Source of the DNA: Bacillus sp. B-jedd
GTDB taxonomy: Bacteria; Bacillota; Bacilli; Bacillales; Cytobacillaceae
Direction: 5' to 3'
DNA length: 64,000 nucleotides
Assembly: GCF_000821085.1 (NCBI RefSeq)
Contig: NZ_CCXR01000001.1
Coordinates: forward strand, 4,113,001 to 4,177,000
A model generated the notes under the pieces. It ran no database searches, was not told the DNA's origin, and was given only the letters and a program-made list of their open reading frames with translations. Numbering within the stretch: the first letter of the stretch is position 1; each line of letters opens with the position of its first letter. Positions 34,601-42,168 of the stretch are shown in pieces. A program made the position numbers and the translations under genes.

Positions 34601-34726
34601 GGTCGTAACCGTTTTGTCATTCGAAGTTGCTGCTGGAGCAGCCAAAGCCATCGGGCTTGCATTCAAAATCAATGATGTTGCTAAAAGTGTTGAACCCCAT
34701 TTTTTTGCCAAGCTGTAATTCTTCAT
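31697..34726 (-). CDS. Secreted surface protein built of Ig-like repeats
   Basis: 1009 residues. Seen: signal peptide (to about residue 29, ASPMALAAPA), a non-repeated N-terminal region to about 155, then about eleven tandem repeats of roughly 60-65 residues. They follow the pattern W/PTNQDITV, SHTFTENGSFTFEA, DRAGN and NIDKVAPEI, and the last repeats are variants (VVSGVLNNQYYNVDV). It ends with an SAEPGASISVFKGNTRVG domain. Bacterial Ig-like (Ig_3/Big) fold is likely. There is no LPXTG, SLH or membrane anchor, so it is released or held non-covalently. Repeat copies are similar enough to vary by recombination. ATG at 34726 follows GGGGGAAGAAT. Confidence 0.9.
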   Translation of the reverse strand: MKNYSLAKKWGSTLLATSLILNASPMALAAPAATSNDKTVTTGRTELNKTTGTIKVNPIPARKNGANTVLLSGTVVIDGPKLELKVNDQVVNAKTTKIGDTVWAFEYIHTLKPENVENKKDEQIVIGAQTVYQNGKTAGQLHTMAQPATVIADLTPPDILLNDYSKVWTNESITVTAELSEKGTLNATSHTFDENGSFTFVATDVAGNVTERTVTIDNIDKEAPEAKVAYSTTSPINTDVVATIEPNDIVTYTNLDQLPDFVAFNEDASTLIFSQNGSFELKFNDKAGNPGSLLVEVNNIDKEAPVGSLTYSASEWTNQDVTATVTVTKPVTFNENNKLPETVTFTKVDDLTYTLTFAENEKVNLEFVDAAGNRGEVEVNVTNIDKVAPTASVSYSTEKLTNQDVIVTLEPSEDVTILNNDGSLSKTFTENGEYEFLFVDKAGNEGSVQVFVNNIDKIAPKITLSGLTTEWTNQDITVTASMDEDGTLNAESHTFTENGSFEFVATDLAGNVTRQTVQITNIDKKAPEITVKPYNTNWTNQDITVEVSMDEEGTLNKQSHTFTENGSFTFEAKDRAGNITEKTVTISNIDKVAPEITVEDYVTNPTNQDITVKVSMNEPGTLNEESYTFTENGEFEFIATDRAGNETKKKVVIDNIDKVAPIITVFTYNTSPTNQDVVVTAETNEGTLNTTSHTFTENGSFDFIAKDAAGNETVETITITNIDKVAPVITVNSYNESPTNQDVTVTVATNEGTLNVSSHTFTENGEFEFVAIDAAGNVTKVKVAISNIDKTPPTVNDVINGFAYNTNVKPTFTEGKATLNGATFISGTAVSAEGSYTLIVTDDVGNAMTVTFTIDKTAPVVSGVLNNQYYNVDVRPTFNEGTATLNGNTFVSGTTISSDGVFTLLVRDAAGNVTTVSFTIDKIRPSLQVTSAISTTGNVKTTTVTGSAEPGASISVFKGNTRVGIGSAGKDGSFSILVDPYQTNNTLLTVRATDKADNFSEIIVTVSNK

Positions 34727-35058
34727 ATTCTTCCCCCAAGTAGTTTTTTGGGGGGCCGGTTACACTACTGGCTCCAGATATCCCAAAGTGTCCAGATAAA
34801 GGATATCCTTCATCGCTTCCCCTAATAGTTGGCCATCGATATATCGAACAACATAGCTTGATTATAGTGTGCTGGAAACTCCATGGAAATCTAAATCGTT
34901 AGCCAAATTTCGGGGTGGAATTGGATTAAATCTGATGAAATAGAATGAATGGTGTCGAAATACATAAAATGGAAGTATGAGAATTTTACAAAATTGTGAA
35001 CATCCAGCAACCTTTCACTTTTTTATTCTCCAAGGCACTAAAAAGAGGGATATACATA
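34727..35058 (-). promoter_or_regulatory. Promoter and 125-nt structured leader of the Ig-like surface protein
   Basis: On the minus strand TTTCCA (34889-34884), 17 bp and TATAAT (34866-34861) predict a start near 34854, leaving a leader of about 125 nt. The leader contains GATATCC ... GGATATC arms and a C-rich/G-rich pair (CCCCCC at 34750s, GGGGG at 34730s) that could hide the ribosome binding site. It matched no riboswitch class I know. The rest of the 330 bp shows nothing. Confidence 0.45.
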
Positions 35059-35092
35059 GAAAAAAGACGCATTTTGGCATGCGTCTTTTTTC
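35059..35092. terminator. Bidirectional terminator after the ybaK-type gene
   Basis: AAAAAGACGCAT pairs with ATGCGTCTTTTT. T-runs on both strands; it closes the minus-strand gene that ends at 35098. Confidence 0.9.
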
Positions 35093-35097
35093 CTGTT

Positions 35098-35583
35098 TTA
35101 TGATAATTGGACAGTTTTGGCTTTCACTGCTTCCTTAAGAACCGCCGGGGAAAGCTCAATCTGTATTCCTATTTTTCCACCGCTGACAATCATCTTGTCA
35201 ATCTGTTCCGCGCTGCTGTCAATGAAAGTTGGATAAAGCTTCTTCATCCCAATCGGCGAACAGCCCCCGCGAATATAGCCGGTCAGCTTCTGGATGTCCT
35301 TAACAGGAATCATTTCAACCTTCTTTTCCCCAGCCGCCTTTGCAGCCTTCTTTAAATCTAGTTCTTCCTCAACCGGGATAACAAATACATAAATATTTCT
35401 GGATGTTCCCTGAGTGACAAGCGTTTTAAAAACGGCTTCCTTCGGCTTGCCGATCTTTTCTGCAACCGATACCCCATCCACCTTCCCGTCACTTATTTCA
35501 TAGGACAGCATCGAGTAGTCCGCCTTGATTGAATCAAGCAGCCTCATTGCATTGGTTTTTGTTTTGGAAACGGCCATTCCCAT
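35098..35583 (-). CDS. ybaK: YbaK/EbsC-type Cys-tRNA(Pro) deacylase
   Basis: 161 residues. Seen: the YbaK fold with KTNAMRLLDSIKADY, EAVFKTLVTQGTSRNIYVFVIPVEEELDLKKAA, GEKKVEMIPVKDIQKLTGYIRGGCSPIGMKK and FIDSSAEQIDKMIVSGG. Lys in VFKT and the GGCSPIG loop are typical. Known: hydrolyses mischarged Cys-tRNA(Pro), clearing errors of prolyl-tRNA synthetase. ATG at 35583 lies 4 nt after GGGAGGG; a second ATG at 35577 has better spacing. Confidence 0.92.
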   Translation of the reverse strand: MGMAVSKTKTNAMRLLDSIKADYSMLSYEISDGKVDGVSVAEKIGKPKEAVFKTLVTQGTSRNIYVFVIPVEEELDLKKAAKAAGEKKVEMIPVKDIQKLTGYIRGGCSPIGMKKLYPTFIDSSAEQIDKMIVSGGKIGIQIELSPAVLKEAVKAKTVQLS

Positions 35584-35671
35584 CTGCCCTCCCTTTCACA
35601 ACCTTCTTTAATGAGGCAGAGGAACCGTCCCCTGCCTCATAGGAATAGCCTATTTCTTCTTCGGCAAAATT

Positions 35672-36124
35672 TCAAGCGCCGTATTGGAGTTCGATTTCCT
35701 GGTAGTAGGATTGCAGGGATTGGATGATGATTTTTTTGATTATGGCGCGGTCTGTTTTTTGAAGGAGCCTTTCCGCGTAGTTCCAGGCTCTTTTTTCGAT
35801 TAGGAATTGCAGCCTTGCCAATTCTGTTTCACTTTTGGCCTCATCGAGCCGGTCGGCTAATATGCTGAGCGCCTTATCTTCGGCATGGCCGAGTTCGTGG
35901 GCAAAAATAACGCATATGTAGGCGTCGAGAAATGCAAGCGATCCGAACAGCTGGATGCACTGTTCCTTAATTTCTTCTATATAAAGTGTAATGGTGTGAG
36001 TGGATAATGAGTATTTTCCGCCAGCAAGCCTCGCCTCAGGATGGCGGCCTTCCAGCTCGATCTTTGCCTTGCTTCCTGATTGAATCAGAAGCGGCTCCAG
36101 GAGTTTTCTATATTGTTCTATCAA
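35672..36124 (-). CDS. HELGH-motif putative zinc metallopeptidase-like protein
   Basis: 150 residues. Seen: YICVIFAHELGHAEDKALSIL, a HExxH zinc site with an acidic residue downstream, as in small ImmA/IrrE-like or minigluzincin proteins. The rest is helical (LARLQFLIEKRAWNYAERLLQ). There is no signal peptide and no helix-turn-helix. Family and target not recognised. It stands between ybaK and the subtilase, with no obvious operon partner. ATG at 36124 is preceded by GGGGCGGAAC, a modest ribosome binding site. Confidence 0.65.
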   Translation of the reverse strand: MIEQYRKLLEPLLIQSGSKAKIELEGRHPEARLAGGKYSLSTHTITLYIEEIKEQCIQLFGSLAFLDAYICVIFAHELGHAEDKALSILADRLDEAKSETELARLQFLIEKRAWNYAERLLQKTDRAIIKKIIIQSLQSYYQEIELQYGA

Positions 36125-36249
36125 TTGTTCCGCCCCTTTTTTTCATAATAGAGAACAGTATAAGCCAATAGACATGTTGAGAAAATCCCTCTTTCTACCT
36201 ATCTTTGTCGAAAAAGCGCGGATTTAATCAACTGTGCAAAATAAAAAAT

Positions 36250-36272
36250 AGAGGAGCAAAGGTTGCTCCTCT
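36250..36272 (-). terminator. Terminator downstream of the first subtilase and repeat array
   Basis: AGAGGAGCAA pairs with TTGCTCCTCT; on the minus strand it is followed by ATTTTTTATTTT. It would end transcripts coming through the 52-bp array. Confidence 0.75.
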
Positions 36273-36460
36273 TCCAATTTATATTATTACTATTAGGCAT
36301 TTATTAATTATTTACAAAAATTATACCGGTTGATTTCCGTTCCATTAGGAAGGCTCTAAATCATCGTTGCGATTGGGGCAGGACAATTTGTTTCAAATTA
36401 ATTTGGCCTTGTCGTTTCATCTGAATGAGTAGGCCACCTTCCTAAACAACTCTTTAATTA

Positions 36461-36668
36461 GTGACCGAACGACTGGCTGACCTCTGCTGTTCGGGCGCTA
36501 AGTCTTCCTTTAGTGACCGAACGACTGGCTGACCTCTGCTGTTCGGGCGCTAAGTCTTCCTTTAGTGACCGAACGGCTGGCTGACCTCTGCTGTTCGGGC
36601 GCTAAGTCTTCCTTTAGTGACCGAACGGCTGGCTGACCTCTGTTGTTCGGGCGCTAAGTCTTCCTTTG
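36461..36668. repeat. Tandem array of four 52-bp units with internal inverted repeats
   Basis: GTGACCGAAC recurs at 36461, 36513, 36565 and 36617, exactly 52 bp apart, with at most a few substitutions between units (CGACTGG/CGGCTGG, TGCTG/TGTTG). Each unit contains CCGAAC ... GTTCGG arms and a second pair CTAA ... TTAG. It sits between the subtilase stop and a terminator, so it would be transcribed as 3' untranslated RNA. The remaining flanking sequence from 36273 to 36738 shows a small AAAGGTATACCTTT palindrome at about 36696 and no gene. Confidence 0.92.
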
Positions 36669-36738
36669 ATTACCTAAAGGATCCGATAGCTTTTTAAAGG
36701 TATACCTTTAGTAAAGTATTGATCTTTAAGTTGATTTC

Positions 36739-39192
36739 TTACTGAAACCAAGCCTGGAACCAGCGAGACGATGCGACTGCATAGTCAGCCCTGGTGACCT
36801 TTTTTGCCGGGTCGAACGAGGCCTCAATCGTTGGCTTCAAGTCGTAAAGGCCCTGCTTCACATTGAACGTCGCATTGAGGATATTCAGGTCAAGAGCAAC
36901 TTGTACATAGCCTTTTAGACCGGCCGGGATGCTGCCGTTATCTTTTAGGGGAATCCGTTCGTTGATGTAAAGTACGGTAACATCCCCAGTATGATCTTTC
37001 GCCATCTGTTGCAGGCCCAATCCCTGAACAAGGGAATAAGCCAGCTCAGCGCGTGTTAGTGTGCCGTTAGGATTGAAGCTTCCTGCCGCATCAAGCTGCA
37101 TGACGCCATTTTGTGTCAGCCTGCCATCCTTGATCGCCGCCCCTTTTGCCAAAACAGCAAGGGCATATGGCTGGTCAGCAGCTGAAGCGTCCTTCGCATT
37201 GCCTCCGAGGCTCTGGCGGATTCCCGCTCCCATCACAAGATAGCGGGCAAGTTCTTTACGAAGGAGGTATTGATTCGGCTTAAAGGTTCCGTCCGCATAA
37301 CCGTCCATCAGTCTTTCATTCACAGCCATCTGGATCGCTGATGCCGCGGCATGGCCGGAAATATCATTTAATCCGGTATAGCCGCTCACTTTTGTAAAGG
37401 CGAGTGATCCCGCGATTGTTTCAGGTAATGCAAGGCCCAAAGGATTCAGTTCGTTGCCGCGCAGCCCCCGCACCTCGGCCTTCCATTGGCCGGCCTTTGG
37501 GGATGTGACCGAAACTGTCCTGTCAGGGTAAAGAGCGAACAGAAGATTGACTCCTGAGCTATGCTCCGTCCCATCCGGCGCAATCAAGACAAGATTGACT
37601 GGGTTGCCAGTCTGGCCAAGCAGGCCAAAGGCATCGATGCGAGCAGTCAGTTGGGAGACTCCCTCTGGCACTGTGAACGTGTGCTGGGTTTTCAGCAATG
37701 GATTGTAGGCAATTTCAAAAGGGACGCGATCTGTTTTTGCCGACACGTTGCTATTGAATGTTTGATATTCATTAACCGTTTTTCCATAGGTTTTGCCGAA
37801 CATGACAGCTTCCAGGGCGGCATGGGCGTTTACATAGCCGGTCCCCGCTTCCCACGTTTCATAGCCTGGCATGTTCGTGGCTGTATCCTGGAGGACTTTC
37901 TTGATTTCATCGGGAGACAGTTCCGGTTTTGCCTCAAGCAGGAGTGCTGTGATGCCTGCCACATGCGGCGTTGCCATTGAGGTACCGCTCATCGACGTAT
38001 AAAAAGGCAGGTATGCCGGTTCAATCATCGTTGCGTCGGAATCGATAGAGAGTGAAGAGACTGGCGCCAGCACTCGTGTCGAAATGATATCAACGCCCGG
38101 TGCCGTAATCGTTGGGCGGTCTTCCCATTGATAGGTTTCTCCGTCCATTTCAAATGTTCCCCCAACCCCCTTTGTCCCTCTTGACGAAAAATCGGCGAGC
38201 GAGCCGTCTTTTTCACCAGCAGCGACCGAAATGACCCAAGGCGCTTTAGCATATGGGTTATGAGTATTTTCACCAGGACCTTCATTTCCGGCTGCAAAAA
38301 GGACAGTGATGCCACGGTCATGCGCTGCCTTGCTCGCGATATTGATTGGATCGGCCGGATCAAAATCACCAGAGCCGCCCCATGAATTTGTAATAACACG
38401 GATGTTGTATTTCGACTGGTTCGTGATGGCATAATCAAAGCCTCCAAGACCGTCCAGCACGAAGAGGGCCGCCCCGGAACCGTAGCCGATTAAATCCGCT
38501 CCTGGCGCAACTCCCTCATACTTGCCGCTTGAGCTCGCGCCCGTGCCGCCGACCGTACCGGCTACATGGGTACCATGGCCAGAGTTGTTATCAGTATTCG
38601 GAACGTTTTCCATATATGTCACAGGAAGCAGTCCCGGTGCCAGCGAAGCAAGATTAATGCTGCCGAGGACGTTTTGGACAAGGTTTTTTCCGAGTTGATG
38701 GTCTCGGTGCGTCCCGTCAACACCGCTGTCATTGACGACAACTCCCACACCCTTACCGGTTACCGGAAGTCCGCCATTGGCTTTTTGCATCGCTGAATCG
38801 GTACGTGCCTTATCGACTCCTGTTAATTCGGTTGCATCGTAATTATTGTATTGAAGTTTACGGTTTAAATAGAGTGATTTTACCCCTTCTTTTGAAGCAA
38901 GCTGCTTAATTTGCTCCTTTGTCGCCAGGACGCCAGCGATCGGCAGCGATTTCATCGTTACGCCTGTCGAGATGCCGAGCTGCTTCAGCAGACTGAGCTG
39001 TTCGGCTGTTGGGGCTCCTTCCCCTTCAAAGGTGACAATAACCTGAAGGCTGCCTGCCGCTGTCTCGAGAGCTTTTGCCAGGTTGCTGTCAATCACCGCG
39101 GGAAGAGCTGCCGCCTTTGTTTTTTCCATACCGGGAGCCATTAATGAGAGCAATAATAACAGGCTGACCAATCCGGATAACCATTTTTTCAT
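36739..39192 (-). CDS. S8 subtilisin-like serine protease with SLH cell-wall anchor domains
   Basis: 817 residues from ATG 39192 behind GGAAGGGG. Seen: a signal peptide, an inhibitor-I9-like propeptide (LQVIVTFEGEG, AGVLATKEQI), and the triad Asp155 (VVNDSGVDGTH), His206 (SGHGTHVAG) and Ser in GTSMATPHVAG. A PPC-like beta domain (about 490-600) and three SLH-type modules follow: GLNDISGHAAASAIQMAVNE, the DGTFKPNQYLLRKELARYLV part, and a last one ending RADYAVASSRWF. Known: SLH modules hold enzymes to pyruvylated wall polymers. It is a paralogue of the next gene upstream, with the same domain order. Confidence 0.94.
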   Translation of the reverse strand: MKKWLSGLVSLLLLLSLMAPGMEKTKAAALPAVIDSNLAKALETAAGSLQVIVTFEGEGAPTAEQLSLLKQLGISTGVTMKSLPIAGVLATKEQIKQLASKEGVKSLYLNRKLQYNNYDATELTGVDKARTDSAMQKANGGLPVTGKGVGVVVNDSGVDGTHRDHQLGKNLVQNVLGSINLASLAPGLLPVTYMENVPNTDNNSGHGTHVAGTVGGTGASSSGKYEGVAPGADLIGYGSGAALFVLDGLGGFDYAITNQSKYNIRVITNSWGGSGDFDPADPINIASKAAHDRGITVLFAAGNEGPGENTHNPYAKAPWVISVAAGEKDGSLADFSSRGTKGVGGTFEMDGETYQWEDRPTITAPGVDIISTRVLAPVSSLSIDSDATMIEPAYLPFYTSMSGTSMATPHVAGITALLLEAKPELSPDEIKKVLQDTATNMPGYETWEAGTGYVNAHAALEAVMFGKTYGKTVNEYQTFNSNVSAKTDRVPFEIAYNPLLKTQHTFTVPEGVSQLTARIDAFGLLGQTGNPVNLVLIAPDGTEHSSGVNLLFALYPDRTVSVTSPKAGQWKAEVRGLRGNELNPLGLALPETIAGSLAFTKVSGYTGLNDISGHAAASAIQMAVNERLMDGYADGTFKPNQYLLRKELARYLVMGAGIRQSLGGNAKDASAADQPYALAVLAKGAAIKDGRLTQNGVMQLDAAGSFNPNGTLTRAELAYSLVQGLGLQQMAKDHTGDVTVLYINERIPLKDNGSIPAGLKGYVQVALDLNILNATFNVKQGLYDLKPTIEASFDPAKKVTRADYAVASSRWFQAWFQ

Positions 39193-39287
39193 CTTGCAAT
39201 CCCCTTCCAAGGTTAATTCTCTTGCTACTATCATTATCGTAAAAATTTCGCAAGCCTACTATTCAGCAAAGGACGTAAAACGCCTTG
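39193..39287. other. Upstream region of the first subtilase
   Basis: Contains the ribosome binding site and, on the minus strand, further TAGTA motifs (GAATAGTAGGC near 39256-39266 and GATAGTAGC near 39224-39232) that could be additional half-sites of the box at 39288. No gene. Confidence 0.4.
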
Positions 39288-39304
39288 GAAAAAGTACTAT
39301 TTTG
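39288..39304 (-). promoter_or_regulatory. TAGTACTTTT box upstream of the first subtilase
   Basis: On the minus strand AAAATAGTACTTTTTCC lies about 100 bp upstream of the ATG at 39192. Closely related boxes precede the second subtilase and the radical SAM gene; the encoded NarL-type regulator is the candidate binder. Confidence 0.5.
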
Positions 39305-39390
39305 CTATCATACGAAAGTTATAGGCACAGGATGAGATGTAGGCCGAAGTAGTAGAACACGCTATTGACTGCCCTTCGGTAAGGCCGCAA

Positions 39391-39422
39391 AAAGCCCCCG
39401 CAACAGAAAAGTGCAGGGGCTT
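39391..39422 (-). terminator. Terminator after the second subtilase
   Basis: On the minus strand AAGCCCCTGCA and TGCGGGGGCTT form a stem with a run of T after it. It separates the two subtilase genes, so each has its own transcript end. Confidence 0.85.
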
Positions 39423-39459
39423 CCGTGAGTAATATGAACGCAGCCACAGCCTGGAAGTG

Positions 39460-41943
39460 CTACTCCGCCGCGGGGTGCCAGCTTGCAAAGTAACGTGTGA
39501 TGGCAACCGCGTAGTCCGCGCGGGTGACAGTTTTGCCAGGCTCGAACTTCGCTGTGATGGTCGGCTTCAGGGCATAACGGTCCTGGACAGTCGAGAAGTA
39601 AGCATTCAGGATGTTCAGATCGAGTGCGAGCTGGACGTGGCCACGAAGTTCGGCCGGCACATTGGCCGCATCCTGGATCGGCACTCTTGTTCCGTTATAT
39701 TGGACGGTCAGCTCCTGTCCTTTCAATTCATTGGCTTTATCTTCAAGGCCCAGTGCCTGCACGAGGGAATAAGCAAGCTGGGCGCGGGTCACTTTTTCAT
39801 CCGGAGAAAACTTTCCGGCAGCGGAGGGAAGCATGACCCCCTTTTGGTTCTGCGTGACATTTTTCAGGGCGGCACCCTTGCCAAGAACCGCTTCGACGTA
39901 CAGTCGGTCAGCTGCTTTGACGTCGGAGACACTTGATGTTCCATTTAAAGGAAGCTGCTGGCGCACCCCCGCTCCCATGACAAGATAGTTTGCCAGCTCG
40001 GAACGCTTCAAAGCTGCATCCGGATCAAAGTTCTTTGTACTTTTACCGTCAATTAGCCTGTCGCTGACAGCAAGCTTAATGGCAGATTCAGCGGGGTGGC
40101 CGGTAATGTCATTCAAGCCGCTGAAGCTTCCCGCTGTTTTCGTCACGAGCTCGACATCCACTTTTTCCGGAAGGGCAAGCAGTCCCTGGAGCCCTTCGAT
40201 ACTTGCCTTCCAAGTTCCAGGTACCGGGTTCATAACCTGGACAGTACGGTCAGGATATAAAGTGAACAATACCGATATTCCTGATGTGTAACGAGTCCCA
40301 TCAGGCGCCGTAAGCACGAGGTTGACCGGGTTGCCCGTTTGGCCAAGAAGGCCGTAAGCATTCATACGGGCGACGAGTTCGGTCTGCCCTGAACCAACAG
40401 CGAACGAAACTTCATTTTTAAGATTCATAGGACTGAAATCGATGGTTGCCTTATTGGAGTTCACTGTCATTTGCGCATTGGAATTGAATGCCCGGTTCAT
40501 ATTCAATACAGAACCATATTCCGTGCCATTTAACGCCGCATCAACAGCCGCATAAGCATTGACGTAGCCTGAGCCAACCTCCCAAGGCTCGTAGCCTGGC
40601 ATATTGGTCGCAGTCTGCTCAATAATTTTCTTTACTTCAAGCGGCGATAACGACGGATTGGCATCCAGTACCAGTGCAACGATTCCCGCGACATGCGGTG
40701 CCGCCATCGACGTGCCGCTCATTGTTGTATAGTATGGCAGATAAGCTGGCGGGATGAGGTTGACATCATCAGTTGCCCCAAGTGCGGCAATTGGAGAAAT
40801 GACGCGGGTGGAAATAATCGTTTCACCCGGCGATGTCACCGTAGGGCGGTCCTCCCATTTCCATGTCTCGGATCCCACTGTGACCGTACCGCCTTTTCCT
40901 TTTACACCGCGCGATGAAAAGTCGGCAAGCTGGCCCTGCTTTGTCCCGGCTGCGATTGTAATGACCCATGGGGCCTTTTTATAGTTCCCGGATATAGTGG
41001 AATCGCCAGGCCCCGAGTTCCCTGCTGAAAAGACAGTAACAATGCCACGGTCATAAAGCTTTTTCGTGGCGATATTGATTGGGTCGAATGGGTCAAAATC
41101 AGTTCCCGCATCGCCCGTATCTCCCCATGAGTTTGTAATGACACGAATATTGTATTCGGCCTGATGGGTAAGCGCATAGTCGAAACCGCCGAGCGTATCG
41201 AGCATCGCGACCGCTGCTCCTGATCCGTAGCCAATCAGCTTCGCGCCAGGGGCGACACCTTCGTAATCCCCTTTTGACATCGCTCCGGTTCCGCCAACGA
41301 TTCCGGCTACATGCGTTCCATGCCCGGAACTCGTGTCAGTATTAGGGACATTTTCAACCCACGTCACTGGCAAAAGCTCACTCAAAGCATTCAGGTTTGT
41401 CGCTCCGAGTACATTTTGGACAAGGTGGCCGCCGAATTCGATATCTTTATGAGTTCCATCAACACCGCTGTCATTAATGACAACGCCAATTCCGCTCCCG
41501 TCGACAGGCATCCCCCCATTTAACTTTGTAAAGGAAGGTTCGGTTCTGAGGCGATCCACTCCTGTCAGTTCGGTTGCTTCTTTATTTTCATATTTGAGCT
41601 TTTTATTCGGATAAATCGATAGCACATTTTCATTCTGGGCAAGCTTTTCAATCTGTGCTTTTGTGGCCAATACTCCGGCAATCGGCAGCTCGTTCAGGAC
41701 AACCCCTTTTACCAGTCCCGATTCTTTCAAAACGGATAGTATTTTAGGCTGGCCGCCGGCATTTTCTTTAAAGGTGACTATGACTTGCTGGGGCTCGGTG
41801 GCAGAGGCCAGTTTTGCCAGCATCCCCGGCTCTATTACAGCGGTTCCGGCCGCGCTGGCCCGCTCTGGACCTGCAAGCTGGACGGATTGGATAAATATAC
41901 TGAAAATCATAAGTAAGGACAGGAAAATAGAAGCCTTTTTCAT
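39460..41943 (-). CDS. Second S8 subtilisin-like protease with SLH domains
   Basis: 827 residues from ATG 41943, 8 nt after GGGAGG. Seen: signal peptide (MKKASIFLSLLMIFSIFIQS), I9-like propeptide (PQQVIVTFKEN), Asp158 (INDSGVDGTH), His208 (SGHGTHVAG), Ser in GTSMAAPHVAG, and a C-terminal SLH triple (GLNDITGHPAESAIKLAVSD, FDPDAALKRSELANYLVMG, VTRADYAVAITRYFASW). It matches the downstream subtilase along its whole length with moderate divergence, so the pair is an old tandem duplication. Likely wall-bound and active outside the cell. Confidence 0.94.
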   Translation of the reverse strand: MKKASIFLSLLMIFSIFIQSVQLAGPERASAAGTAVIEPGMLAKLASATEPQQVIVTFKENAGGQPKILSVLKESGLVKGVVLNELPIAGVLATKAQIEKLAQNENVLSIYPNKKLKYENKEATELTGVDRLRTEPSFTKLNGGMPVDGSGIGVVINDSGVDGTHKDIEFGGHLVQNVLGATNLNALSELLPVTWVENVPNTDTSSGHGTHVAGIVGGTGAMSKGDYEGVAPGAKLIGYGSGAAVAMLDTLGGFDYALTHQAEYNIRVITNSWGDTGDAGTDFDPFDPINIATKKLYDRGIVTVFSAGNSGPGDSTISGNYKKAPWVITIAAGTKQGQLADFSSRGVKGKGGTVTVGSETWKWEDRPTVTSPGETIISTRVISPIAALGATDDVNLIPPAYLPYYTTMSGTSMAAPHVAGIVALVLDANPSLSPLEVKKIIEQTATNMPGYEPWEVGSGYVNAYAAVDAALNGTEYGSVLNMNRAFNSNAQMTVNSNKATIDFSPMNLKNEVSFAVGSGQTELVARMNAYGLLGQTGNPVNLVLTAPDGTRYTSGISVLFTLYPDRTVQVMNPVPGTWKASIEGLQGLLALPEKVDVELVTKTAGSFSGLNDITGHPAESAIKLAVSDRLIDGKSTKNFDPDAALKRSELANYLVMGAGVRQQLPLNGTSSVSDVKAADRLYVEAVLGKGAALKNVTQNQKGVMLPSAAGKFSPDEKVTRAQLAYSLVQALGLEDKANELKGQELTVQYNGTRVPIQDAANVPAELRGHVQLALDLNILNAYFSTVQDRYALKPTITAKFEPGKTVTRADYAVAITRYFASWHPAAE

Positions 41944-42039
41944 TTGCATACCCTCCCAGTTCTGAATATTCTAACTTTACCCCATTATCACATTGTTTAA
42001 GTGATAGTCCTATTCTCCACAGGCTGTATTTCTGGCCGC

Positions 42040-42075
42040 AAAAGTACTAATTTTTATACGCCTAAAGTAGTATTT
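42040..42075 (-). promoter_or_regulatory. Paired TAGTACTTTT and TACTACTTTA boxes upstream of the second subtilase
   Basis: Minus strand: TTAGTACTTTT at 42049-42039 and ATACTACTTTAGG at about 42075-42062, about two helix turns apart, 100-130 bp upstream of the ATG at 41943. The arrangement of two related half-sites on one DNA face is typical of NarL/LuxR-type response regulators. Confidence 0.5.
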
Positions 42076-42120
42076 CTTCTTTTATGCAAAATTGTTCTGT
42101 TTTTGAAAGGTGAATGCATG

Positions 42121-42150
42121 AAAAAACCAGGCTTACGGTATAAGCCTGGC
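42121..42150 (-). terminator. Terminator after the NarL-type two-component operon
   Basis: CCAGGCTTA and TAAGCCTGG pair around CGGTA; on the minus strand TTTTTT follows. Confidence 0.9.
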
Positions 42151-42168
42151 TGGTTCTGCTATTCATGC

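Noticed and set aside
21204..36668. CRISPR arrays
   Set aside because: Both arrays are head-to-tail units with no unique spacers and no cas genes.
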